Shown here in pieces: positions 31,110-43,100 of a stretch of 64,000 nucleotides of DNA. This stretch comes from Trifolium pratense (taxonomy: Eukaryota; Streptophyta; Magnoliopsida; Fabales; Fabaceae). The stretch lies in the NCBI RefSeq assembly GCF_020283565.1, contig NC_060060.1, positions 25,792,001 through 25,856,000 of the forward strand, read 5' to 3'. Under the pieces are notes generated by a model that did no database searches, was not told the DNA's origin, and saw nothing but the letters and a program-made list of their open reading frames with translations. The position numbers and the translations under genes are program-made. Each line of letters starts with the position of its first letter. The first letter of the stretch is position 1.

Positions 31110-31262
31110 CTTAGAAAAGGAATACGACGCCGATTCACTTCTCCATTCATCCCTCTTCGAAATCGTTTTTGAAGAATCACCAAAGCAATCATCGCTATAA
31201 TTAACCGTCGCACCAACGTTCCTTAACCTATTCGACCCAAACGGCACTGTCGCAGAACTCAA
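31110..31262 (-). pseudogene. Exon-like segment ending in a splice donor, host gene unknown
   Basis: On the minus strand the open stretch reads SSATVPFGSNRLRNVGATV... SKRDEWRSESASYSFSK and ends at a good donor (TCTAAG|GTATTG). There is no in-frame ATG upstream before a stop; the nearest ATG is in another frame. It is a gene piece without a start, or an internal exon. It lies upstream (in minus orientation) of sequence homologous to that flanking the exon-like fragments at 9967 and 17205, so the three may derive from one gene. The family is not recognised. Confidence 0.35.
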
Positions 31263-32009
31263 GCATCGATCTTAACGTTTACCCGTTCGCAGAATCTTTT
31301 GTTACAGAACGAATGAATTTGAAACGGGTCATGGTGAATTTGAGAGATTATAGAAAGAACGAATGATTTTGGATGTAAAGAATAGGAACGAATGATTTTT
31401 ATGAGTGTTGATTCTTTTTCAATACTAGTATTATTTTCCTTCTAGGATTTTATATTTGGATTGTACTTTTGGCACCCCTGAATGTATCAGTCACCCCTAA
31501 AATGACCAAATTATCCCTCTCGCCTTTTAGAAAGTGAAACACTAGTTCGCAGTTACAGAAAGTGAGTGTATATATGTAAGCTCAAATCCAACGTCTGCAC
31601 CCCCATGACTAAAAATACTATTGAAAAAAAAGAGTTCGCATTCTAGAAAATGAACTCTTTTTTTCTCATTTATTGGGCGCAAATGTTGGGTTGAGCTAAA
31701 AATATTGTCACTCGCTACTTAAAGTTCGAACGAAAACACATTTCGCTACCTAAAGTGCGAACTGAAACACACTTCGCTATTTAGAGTGCGATCAGTTCGA
31801 CACAGTCAATAAAATAAAGTAAGATTAATTTGATTAATTGAGGCATTTCCCTTTAAAATGATTTGACCAAAATGCAAGAAATAAATAAATAATTTATGGC
31901 TTATAATGGCAATTGTGGCTATAATGGCAATTGTTGTCAGTTTGGTTTGGGTGTGGTTATGGTGCATAAGCTTCTTTCTTATGCACCATGCATAAACAAC
32001 GAAAATTAT

Positions 32010-32275
32010 TCAACGCACCCCCCATTTAATCCACGCACCCTCATATACTACCCCATTACTCGAGCACCCCCCATTTACTCTGTGTGTATGCTACCCCATT
32101 ACTTGCGCGCCCCCATTCACTTAGCGCAACCCCAATTTTTTTTTCCTTTTTCTCCCCCTAGATTTCTTACGAGCCCCTTAGTTTTTTTCCTCCCCCAAAT
32201 TTCTAGCGCGCCCTCCAATTTTTTTTCCTCCTCCAGATTTCTAGCGCCTCCCCCAAATTTCTAATGCGCCCCCCA
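32010..32275. repeat. C-rich degenerate repeat tract
   Basis: Irregular repeats of GCACCCCCCATTT and TTTCTAGCGC(G)CCCCC type, strongly C-biased on the plus strand. The 122-codon open frame across it is low-complexity and not considered coding. Confidence 0.6.
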
Positions 32276-32379
32276 TTTCCAATTAAATAATAACTTTTGT
32301 TCATTTGAAGTACATATTATAAGAATCTATTTTCAATTAATTGTGTTAGATGATTATATAGTCATATTTTAATTTAAAA

Positions 32380-32860
32380 TTACATACTAAAACATGTACT
32401 GTAATTATGGTTTAATTTATTAGAATTAACATAAATCATTAGACGAAACCATTGGTTTTTTGTTTTATTACAAAACCATTAGACAATTATTCTGGTTTCA
32501 CATAGAAAACTATCAAAACCATTAAACCATACTTGTGGTTTCAGTAATAATCGGTATTTAAAATCATTTTACAATACAAATGGTTTCGGTGTATAACTAT
32601 CTGAAACCATTTAACCAACATAATGGTGTCCAGGATTTTTAAAACCATAAAAACACAATATTGGTTTCAGTAAACACATAAAACAATTTTACAATACAAA
32701 TGGTTTCACTGTTTAACTCTCTGAAACCATTTAACCAGCATAATGGTTTCACAAATAATATATATGTTTCTCTCATCTAAGTATTTATAAAAAACCATTT
32801 AACAATATTAATGGTTTCAGTGTATAATATCTTGAAACCAATTAACATACCAAATAGGAT
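32380..32860. repeat. Imperfect repeats of TGGTTTCA / AAACCATT
   Basis: Successive units such as AATGGTTTCAGTGTATAA and TGAAACCATTTAACCA occur in both orientations about every 60-100 bases, giving strong self-complementarity. No coding potential. Confidence 0.65.
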
Positions 32861-33515
32861 GAGATTCCGAAAATACCAAATTGGATTAATATTAGTTTGT
32901 CTAGCTTTATCGTCCGATTATTTGAGGGATGAGCGGATGTAAATCCGTCGGTCCCCTTTTTAATCCAATTTCATTTGCGGAAGACAAATAACCGGTAAGC
33001 AAAGCGCACGACCAACGTTCGGTCATTTGAGGGTTTAGCGGATGTAAACCCGTCAGTCCCATTTTAAATCCAAATTATTTAATTACAATTTATTTTGTAG
33101 GTTTTTATCATTTTTTATTTTTATTTTTTGGTTTAAATTAAATAAATTAGATAATAAATAAATAAAAATAAAAAAACAAATAACATCACAAGGGTGCATA
33201 AAGTAAGCAGAAGAGGTGCATGTAGCATGAAAGAATACAGGCCCAACCCACAAGAAGGCCCAGCGCAGCAACAAACAAAAAAAAACCGGGGATGATCTGG
33301 GCTGTTTGATTAATTAGACTACTCATGCTTGATCAGGAGGGTGGAAGCACTAAGGCTGCTTGATCAAGAATCAAAGGCTAAAATGAAATGGGGCGTGGAA
33401 GTAAAGATGCGCGCATGCGTAGGGGATTAGCGCCCTGCCTTATGCACCATGTATAAGAAAAACACTTATGCATGATAACTTTTTCCTGTTGGTTTATGAG
33501 AAATAAAAGTAATTA

Positions 33516-33770
33516 CTCCCTCCGGTCCTTATTATAAGGAATACTTTGAGAAAAAAAATTGGTCCTTTTTATAAGAAATTTTGATCAATTTTCAAATGTT
33601 TTAAATGTTCAATTTCACATATGCCCTTATTTATTAGTTGAATAAAGAGTAATTAAATAAGGGTATATATGGAATAAAATTAAATTTATAAGAGTATTAA
33701 CTGAAAATGACTATGTTAAATGTGTTTCCTTGGTCTGTCTGATTTTTTCAAAGTAATAGGAATTTAAATA
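33516..33770. mobile_element. Stowaway-type MITE, boundaries approximate
   Basis: Begins CTCCCTCCGGTCCTTATTAT after a TA dinucleotide, the typical Stowaway start. The right end is blurred near CAAAGTAATAGG. It lies inside the Mutator-like element. Confidence 0.5.
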
Positions 33771-34211
33771 ACAATTTTTTTCTTACTTGATTTTAGTAAT
33801 GGCTATAACGGTAATTGTTGAACTATTAATGGTTAATTAACTGAAGCGCAAATTAAGGGAATGATGGAAAACAATTTTGAAATGGTGATGGAAAAATCGT
33901 CACTACAATAATATCATTTATGGTGAAACGAAAGAGAACTCAGTTAATGGTTTGCTATTTTATACACTCGCTTCCTAGAAAAGCGAACTCAGTTTGCTAT
34001 CAGAGAAGGGTGAAGACAACAAAAAAAATTAATTTTTATAAGGTTCGCATTCTAGAAAGCGAACTCAGTTTACAGTTTGTTATCTAGAAAGCGAACTCTT
34101 TTCCCCCAATTTTTGCTATTTACACACTCGCTTTCTAAGTAGCGGTAATTTCGGAATATTGGAGGGTGCTCATATATACCGGGGGTGCAAAAAGTAAAAT
34201 TCTTTATATTT

Positions 34212-35110
34212 TAACTGAATGTTTGGCCTCAGTCCAATAGTTGTTAGAGATTCTCTTTTTTTTTTTTTTGGTAGAATTTAGAGATTCTCTTTTAATAATA
34301 CTCAAATTTATTTATTTATTTATGGAATAATTGTATCTAAGGTAACATAAATAACCTAGTTACACAAATCATAGTTTAAGTGCCAGAAATATGAAAATTA
34401 TTACTGAGGATTGTGATTTGAACCTCGGTCACTTTACTTTGTGTGTCTGAGTTTTCAATAGTTTTGTCATTTCGTTTATGATTTTTTTTTAAGAATTAAT
34501 TAAGATAATTATCTTAATAATAATAAATTTAAAAAGCAATGTAAACAATATTTGAATAAATATCGAAAAAAGATAACAAGTTGTCATCATGTTTTAACTT
34601 AAATAAAAGTGATAATTAAATTGAAAAAAATAATAAACATGAAACAACTTCAACTTTAACTTAATTTTTTTATTTTCAACTTTATTATTAAAGTAACTTT
34701 TAAGTCTTAAAAAAGTAGGGTCAAACGCAATCTTCAAGTAGCGTTTAAGCTTATTGTTTATAACTTATAGTTTTTTACCTTTCATTCCAATTTTAAGTTT
34801 ATTATTTTAATTTTTTCTTATAAAAAAACTGTCTAATCACAAAAATAACTACCACTCACATAAAATAATTATGTGTGTGTTTGGTTATGCGGCGAAAAGA
34901 ATTGAGTTTGAGAGAATTGATTTTGGTTAAAAGTGAGTTGAATATAATTGATTTATGTTTGGATACATTTAGTAAAAGTGATTCTTACCAATTTATATTG
35001 TTTGGATAGTTTAGATGAAAATTGCTTTTAGGTGTTTAATTACCAAAATAGGGTTTTAATGTAACTAACAATTAAAAGTAAAAAAACTACATTTAAAAAT
35101 TTATGAACAA
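34212..35110. other. AT-rich intergenic stretch
   Basis: No gene seen. Bases 34672-34730 share AAAAAGTNGGGNCAAACG-type sequence with 51865-51890 and 50715-50740, marking a dispersed low-copy repeat. Bases 34862-35020 (TTTGGTTATGCGGCG...) look like a MITE remnant without clear ends. Confidence 0.5.
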
Positions 35111-36228
35111 CTAGTCCCACACCCGTGCGATGCACGGGTGTTATGCGGTATTTTATATTATAATGTTGAAAAATCATTCGTATAAATTGAAACAATAAGT
35201 ATTATGAAAATTATAATAGTAACATCAACAACAACAAAATAATAATAATAATAATTAAAAAAGTTATGTAAATATAAGATATATATTAAAGATGTATTTA
35301 TACATTTCGAAAAGATTACAATGGATCCTATTGCATCTATCAAAATAAGTTGGTAATTCATAAATTGTCATGTCACTATGAAAACGGTTTGTGGTCATAC
35401 TCATACACTGTGCATTTGATTCTTAATTGGACACTATAATTCAATATATAGTATAAAAGATTAATTAGTGCGTATAATTTAGTAAAAACTATTATTATTA
35501 GTTGAGTGAGTGTATAATGAAAAGTCATAGGTATATAAATGTAGACATATGAAAAAATGTATAGAGATGACAATGATGTAAGTAGAAGTGATGTGGCATT
35601 ATTGAGTGATTTAATTGGATATAAGTGGCTGACGTGGATTAGAGTTAGATTAGTGGTTGCACAACTATCTATGAATTTTATATATAGACATTTATACATT
35701 TAAAAAACTTATTTATACATCACTTTTGAAGTTACTTTGGTATCTTCTTCATTAACATTGATTAGCAATATCTTTAACTCATTCTTCAAAATAACTATGG
35801 AAATGACAACATATAATTGACAATGATCGATGTTGAAACATAAGTTTTTATTTATATTATAAATCTCATTGGAGGATTCTGAGTTGGATAAACTACTTCA
35901 ATATCTCTTACCAAAAAACTATTGTATTATCGAATTTGACATTTATATTAATTTGAAATTTATTGGAGCAAAGATAAACCAACTTAACTCATACTCAAAT
36001 ATCGAATATGATAAAAATCATACAGGGCATAACAACCATTAGTAAATTTATTTTTTATTTTTTTTACTAACATTATAAAGTGGTTCTGACAATCGACCAA
36101 CTCTTATATTTACAAAGATTGGACAAAAGATTATTAGCAAAAACATTAACTTTTTTGAAAAAAAACAATAAAATACACAAAATAATAAAATGAACATAAA
36201 AAATTTAAAATGAATAATAACCCAAAAC

Positions 36229-36261
<33 letters not shown>

Positions 36262-36399
36262 TATTATTATTATTATAATTAGTACCCCACATTAAATAGA
36301 TGTAAGTGGATGATGTGGCTAAATGAAAGGTTTTCATTGGTTTGTGGATTAGGGTTTAGATAAGCAATTCCACAACTATTTAGGATTTATATATATAGA
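35111..36399 (-). mobile_element. Non-autonomous Helitron, minus strand
   Basis: On the minus strand the element starts TCTATATATATAAATCC (36399 downward, preceded by A) and ends with the hairpin CACCCGTGC-ATC-GCACGGGTG, then TGGGA and CTAG (terminus at 35111, followed by T). This fits the Helitron rules: 5' TC, 3' hairpin plus CTRR, insertion between A and T, no TSD. A second 5'-like end (GTCTATATATAAAATTCATA) lies near 35690, suggesting a nested or shorter family member. No RepHel frame. An (AAT)n microsatellite is inside. Confidence 0.8.
36226..36280. repeat. (AAT)n / (ATT)n microsatellite
   Basis: About 10 units of AAT followed by several ATT units in mirror orientation, inside the Helitron. 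Likely polymorphic in length. Confidence 0.9.
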
Positions 36400-37129
36400 T
36401 ATAAAATCCTCCAACCCAATATTTCCGAAACCTGTTTGCGTAGGAAAAAAAATTTATATTTAATGACTCGTTCACCCAACATAAATCAATATTCTTGTCA
36501 CCTAGTTGAGTCGTTCAGATTTAAAATAAAATGTATGAGTTTTACACCCAACCTAAACCACTTAAATTTGATTGGCTCGGGAAACAGATTTAACCAAAAT
36601 TAAAACAATCCGACCATCGAACACCCCTAATCACTTACTAGTAAATTAACCTATGCTTATATCCCTTACCGGCAAATAAGTTATCACAAAAACAAGATTT
36701 TTTCATTTTTATCGATGTTTAAAATCCGAACTATTCACAACTTTTACGAGAAAAAATCCGATAAAAAAATACCCGATTGTTGTGATTGGGGGTAAAATGG
36801 TAATTCACTAAACAATATATTAAAAAAAATATTAGAGCAAAGCAAAAAGGGTTTATTGCGAAATGAAGAATAGTCACGAGACACACATGAGTTCAACCAC
36901 ATGCTAACTTCCCTCTTCTCTCCGGTGGTGGTCACTCATGTCCTTTGCCGGAGACACTCACTCCCATTTCAACGCCGGCGTAGATCATCCTTTAAGGTTC
37001 GGTTTCATTACCCAATTTCGTTTTTTTCTTTTCTCTCTCAATTTCTCATCTGGGTTGTTCCCTTTTCGCTCAAAGTTTTCATTTTTTTTGGGATTCAGAA
37101 TTGTTGAGTGATACTCTTTGCGTACAACA
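36400..37129 (+). promoter_or_regulatory. Upstream region and 5' leader of the BIM2-like gene
   Basis: No coding frame of note. The last 200 bases before the ATG are TC-rich (CTCTTCTCTCC; TTCTTTTCTCTCTC), as is common in plant 5' leaders. A TATA box was not recognised with confidence. The Helitron ends 731 bases upstream of the start codon. Confidence 0.5.
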
Positions 37130-40100
37130 ATGAAAGCAGGGAAATTGAACCATGATGAAGATGAGTATGATGATGAAGATTTCAATTCTTCCAAAAAACA
37201 AGGCACTTCTTCTGCCCCTAACACCAATAAAGGTACCTTTTTTGTTTTGTTTGTAAAAAACATGTTTGTACCATTTTCTTATGTTGTTTTTAGATCTGGT
37301 TTTTGTTACTCAAGAAAGATAACATGATTGTAAATAATTTTGTATTGTATTGATTTTGGAAAAGTAATTGAATTTGGTGGATTAATTTGTTTGGTGTTGG
37401 TTGTGATAGCAGATGGGAAAGCTACTGATAAGGCTAGTGTAATAAGATCGAAACATTCTGTAACCGAGCAGCGAAGAAGAAGCAAGATAAATGAGAGGTA
37501 TGTGAGATACATATTGGTAAAATAATGCTGGAATTTGCTTGGTGTTATAGTGTATATTTATTGTAAATGAAATCGGAATCTAGCTCATAGAATTATTCGG
37601 ACTGGATGATTTAAAATCTATGAAGCACAGACACTGACACCAGACACAACATGGTGTCCGACACGGGACACGCCTAATCCGAGGAGTGTCCGCACTTCAT
37701 AGTTTAAAATCGAATGTAATTGTTCATTCTTGTATGCATGTTTCCTTTTAATTGTTAGATAGTAATAACTGCGAATCTGTGATAGTTGATAGATGTGATT
37801 GTGAGCATTTTGGGAGTTTAGTTCGGTGTTTCTTAATCTTCATGTTAATGAATGTGAAAGTTATGTAAATAAAAATCTGAATTATTACATAAGTTCATAA
37901 TCAATTTTTGAGATCCATTTTATTATTTTTTCACTAAGTTTTTGAGAACTTACCCTCAATATATGGTGGGAAGGGCTTGTGTAGTTGTTAATGCAATCGT
38001 TAGAGAGCTTGGGAATTTAGTGCTTTCAATTTAAGTTTTTATAATTTGTCACCTAAGCTATAGAGATTGATGATTGGTGATCTTTTGCTTCAGATTCCAA
38101 ATATTGAGGGATCTAATACCTCAATGTGATCAAAAGAGGGACACAGCATCATTCTTATTGGAGGTACATTTTGTAATCTAAAAAATAGTTATCATTTTCA
38201 TGTTTATCAATAGTTGAAATAAATCTCAGAACCTGTTGATTTATCATTGGATCTTTGCAGGTGATCGAGTATGTTCGATACTTACAGGAGAAGGTACAAA
38301 AATATGAAGGCTCGTATCAAGGTTGGAGTCAAGAGCCATCAAAGTTGATGCCTTGGGTAAATTTAGATAAATCATACCTTTAGGATCTTTTGCTTTTGAC
38401 TATGCAAATCCTTAATTCCATAATAATTGTTAGCCAAAACTAAACACTTATTAAGACTAATGCTAAAATGATGACAAAATTTGGCTAACTAATTGAGCGC
38501 ACAGACACAGGACCAACTAGATGGAGTGATAAAAATAAAAACCAATGGAATATGAAGTATAGAGTAAAACCGTTCATTATATCTGGCTAAATTTCATTTT
38601 GGAATCCTATTTTCAAATATATTATTTTCCACATTGGTCGCAATTATTTGATTTATTATCGTTCTTGCATATTTGTCAAAATGACTATTGATTGATTTCC
38701 TTGTAAGTTTTATTTACATAAATTTTTAATTTATATTTTTCCCTTCCCATCTTGTTGCAATTGGTTAAACTTATCAACTTGAGTAGTTAACTACTTATAT
38801 AGAGTAACATGCGTGTTTAATTGGAACCAATGCCAGTTAAAATTGTTATTTCCATAGAATGCTTATCGACTGTAATGTTACAGAGAAATAGCCATTGGCG
38901 TGTCCAAAACTTCGTTGGTCAACCTCCAGTTGTAAAGAATGGTTCAGGTCCGGTCTCACCATTTCCCGGAAAGTTTGACGAAAGCAATGTTAGTATCTCT
39001 CCAACTATGCTTAGTGGCACTCAGAATATGATAGATCATGATCTGAGTAGGGATATTATCGGAAAAACAATGGAGAGGCAACCCGATTTAGCAAGCAAGG
39101 GAATTCCTCTGCCCATGGCTATGCAATCAAACATGTCTGTTCCTGTCAGAAGTGATGGTGTACTTTCCCATCCTCTTCAGGGAACTGTTTCCGATGCACA
39201 ATCAATAGAATGTCCCGCAACTAGTGAACAACTGAACCAGCAGGATGAACTGACGGTTGAAGGAGGGACAATCAGCATCTCGAGTGTATACTCCCAAGGG
39301 TGCGTAATTACTTTAATATTATCTCTTCTATTTCACTGAAAATATCAATGATTGTCTGACTTTTCTGATATCAATGTTTTTCCACAATCTATTAATTCCT
39401 CGTTTCTAAAAATATTTCCTTTTGTTATGGATTTAAAATTCTAATCATGCATTTTGAATTTGTCAAATTTTCAATCTGCTAGTTGTTGGTTTGAGCTATA
39501 ATCTAATGCTTTCCATTTGTCATTTTGTTCGTAAAGATCTCAATAATGGTATGAAATTTGACTATTTCAAGATTTCATGCGTGTTGATTTTGTTCTGTTT
39601 ATGATTCATTATCGTGTGTGATTATCTTTCTTTATGGAATAAGGAAACATGTCAGATCCACTAGTTGCTCTGGAGCAATTAGCTAATAAATTGAATTGTT
39701 TGTACCAGTTCTTTTATTACTTAATGAGTATTGAATCTAGATGCTAGGTTATTGTATTCCGTTGGCTGCTTGTTAATATTTATTCTTATGCATCAAAGAA
39801 ATCTTGAAATGCTAGGGATGCCATTATTTTTTTCTTGTCTTAAAAGCTTGAAATGTAAGTTACATTTAGTCAGGTTATAAAAACTCAATTACATGTTGAC
39901 ATGATGTTGCGTTTAGTAGAGAAAGACTTCTCATTTCTAATGATCTTGAGCAAATAAGTACAAGCTGTAGTTATCGATTCTGATGTTATTACTAATATTG
40001 ACTTAGTGCGGATAGTACCTTATTTTACTCTTTAGACATGGTCGTTAAAATCTCAAGTTGGCTTAAAGAATCACGTGTTTATGACTCTAGGTATCCAAAT

Positions 40101-43100
40101 TTAGTTAACTTGCTTACAATATCATTTGTGTAAACTCGTGTAGACTTGGAAATTTTATGAGGATGATTGAATGAGTCTATTCATAATAATAATAATTTTC
40201 TCCTAGGCATACCTTAGATGACAGCAGTTTAATGTTTTTTAAAAACCAAAGTAAAACTACTGAATAACAAGGCTCCGTAGTGCATGAAACATTAGCCTCA
40301 CAAATGTAGTACTGCATCTAATAACCTCAACCCAGCTGCAAAGGCATGATGTATTCGGTTTCAACCCCATAGCTCCCTACATTAACGAAGTAAGTCACAA
40401 CCTAGAGAACTTGAACACACACTTAATTACAAGTTCGCAATGGACCCAAGAGGCCAATGAGGTGAATGAACCAACCTAAGTCTGATGAATTGAAATTGAA
40501 ACCTACTTGTATCGAGCTGAATGCAACTCCACCGAGGGGAACCTAGACCCACAATTTTTTCACTCTTTAGTAATTTTGAACCTCGCGATTTGTCAATTCA
40601 TCCATTGTTAGGAAATAGAATAAAGGGGAATTAGAGTAGTTAAGAGCTTTGCTAATAGTCGCGTGCGCTTATAGTTATTATTTCAGTCATTCTTAGTAAT
40701 CTTATTTAGTCTTTAAGGGTCTGTTTGGTTCAACATAGGGGGAGGGGAGGGAAATTTTTTAATTACATATGTGTTTGGTTCAAAAGAGAGGAGAGGAGGG
40801 GAGGGAGGTATTTTAATTAAATATATGTTTGGTTCACAAGGGGCGGGAGGTATTTTAAAAATAATTTACTTTTTTACCCTTAAAATCTTATAACACTCAT
40901 TTTAAAAACATACTATATTTCTCTTTATTATTTACAAAACATATAAAAAAAAAAAAGGAATTTGATGATGGCATAAACGTACTAGTATGGTAGTAACCCC
41001 CAACAAAAACAAATACCACACAGAGAAATTATGTTGACCCCTACTCACCAAGAAACTCACTACTACCCCAGCAAAAGCCACCAACACACTTGGCTTCAGT
41101 GCACCTTTGGGTGATGTATATGCATAGTGTGGCGTCAGTGCACTGCTATGACTACACTTGGCCACTAAAACCACAATCAGATTCAAACAAAACATGTTGA
41201 CACAATATTAATAGAGAAGGTCGTAATTCTACCGGAGAAAATATCATAAATAAAGCAAAGTGACAACGACGAGAGAAAGAATTGAACAAAGTTTCTCAAA
41301 GAAAGTAGCAACAGCACATCACGTTAGATATGGCAGCAACACAACAGATAGCTTTCAAAATTTCAATTAGGATATTTTTGGGTTTTAAAATAAAACTGAG
41401 GGTAATCTCGTCAATGTACTAAAAAAAATTGTGCATATCACCTCCCCTCCCCTCCCCTCCAAATCCCCCCAATTTGGGAAGCAAAAGGTGTTTCTAATCC
41501 CTCCACTTCCCTTCTTAAAAATTGAACCAAACATAAAAAACATAAAATATCACCTCCCCTCCAAAACCCCCAAACCAAACAGACCCTAATGGGTTGATAT
41601 GATATATTTGAATAAATAAGTTTTATGACCGGTAACCCAGTGTCAAAAGAGAGTGCTTCTTTGATAATCTTCTGCACTTTTATTTCCGTAATGTCATTGA
41701 ATAAAGAATTCTAGTCATTCTCTTGCAATCTATATTCTTTTGATTACTCAGAACGAAATCCTAACAACCATTGATTCTGAACTTCTTTATACTCCTTCGG
41801 TGTGCTAACTTGTGAACCTATTTTGTCTAGTGACCGTTGAATTTGTCCATCAATTTTCAATTGTGATGCTAGTTTATTTTGGTCTGGTCTAAACCTAGGT
41901 AGTCAATCCTGGATAGTGGCGCTGAGCGGCCGACCACTAAAGTGGGATATCGGGATAGCCGCTATTTGTTCATTTTTAGGACAAAATACATGAATAATAC
42001 TATAAATACATAGTTAGCAAGGGAAAAATGAAAAACAGAGAGGGTCTGAGAAAAATAATCAAATTAGAGGTAAATAAATCAAAATAAAATAAACAGGAAG
42101 AAAAACTGGGTAGAAAATAGAAACAGAGCAGAGTGGAAATATATAAAACAGAGATGAAAAAAAATAAGAATAAAAAACAGAACAGAGAGGAAAATAAATA
42201 AATCTTCCTCTGGTTGTTATTTTAAACGAATAGGTCTCTTCATTTGCAAATAAGTAGAGTTTTCTTGTGAAATACCTAGAATATGTGATGCATTGTCTTC
42301 TCTGCGAACCTATGAAACCCAAATACGTAGTACGGGTGTGGTTATGATACAAACACACAGATGCACAGAATTTTTAAAATTCAGGATACGATACAATACA
42401 ACTAAGATACATAAATAAATTTTTTGTAATAAAACTTATATGTAAAATACATGAAAGAAATATGCATTGATCATTCTTAGTTAATATATAATTATAAGGA
42501 TCACAATTTACAAAAATAATACTTGGGATCAAAACATAAAGTGCAGAGTTTTCGTATAAATCATAATCTATTTTCATCCCTATGTTAGGATATCAACAAA
42601 AACATTAAAAAAAAACTCGTAACAAGTTTTGTCTTATGTTGATTGATTAAGTCTCTTCTCTCTCATTACCGTCATCCATGAAATGCTAGGGATGACATTA
42701 TTTTTTTCTCATCTTAAAAGCTTGAAATGTAAGTTACATTCTAAAAACTCAATTACATGTTGATATAGTGTTGCGTTTAGTAGAGAAAAAATTTCTCATT
42801 TCTAATGATCTTGAGCAAATAAGTACAAGCAAATAAGTGCGGGTAGTACCTTATTTTACTCTTTAGACACGGTTGTTAAAATCTCATGTTGGCTTAAAGA
42901 ATCATGTGTTTATGACTCTAGGTATCCAAATTTAGTTAACTTGCTTACAATATCATTTGTGTAAACTCGTGTAGACTTGGAAATTTGAAGAGGATGATTG
43001 GATGAGTCTATACATAATAATTATTTTCCCTGAGGCATTCCGTAGATGACAGCGGTTTAGTGTTTTTTAAAAACCAAAGTGAAACTACTGAATAATAAGG

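Larger units (their letters stand above)
31458..34202. mobile_element. 2.7-kb Mutator-like element, non-autonomous
   Basis: Ends: the left starts GGATTGTACTTTTGGCACCCC and the right, reverse-complemented, starts GAATTTTACTTTTTGCACCCC. The 9-bp TSD is TTTATATTT (31449-31457 and 34203-34211). Both subterminal regions carry clusters of TTCGC / GCGAAC motifs (TTCGCATTCTAGAAAGCGAA near 34044). No transposase frame was found. The interior holds a C-rich degenerate tract (32010-32275), repeated AAACCATT/TGGTTTCA segments (32450-32850) and a Stowaway-type MITE. Confidence 0.75.

Noticed and set aside
31896..32264. 122-codon frame in the C-rich tract
   Set aside because: Low-complexity Pro/Ser/Phe product of degenerate repeats; no start context, motif or splice sites.
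34044..34100. TTCGCATTCTAGAAAGCGAA motifs considered as a satellite or a protein-binding array of a host gene
   Set aside because: They lie within both subterminal regions of a TIR element with a 9-bp TSD, so transposon subterminal repeats are the simpler reading.
36985..37263. 92-codon minus-strand frame over the first BIM2-like exon
   Set aside because: Antisense shadow of exon 1; the plus strand matches the BIM2 N terminus.
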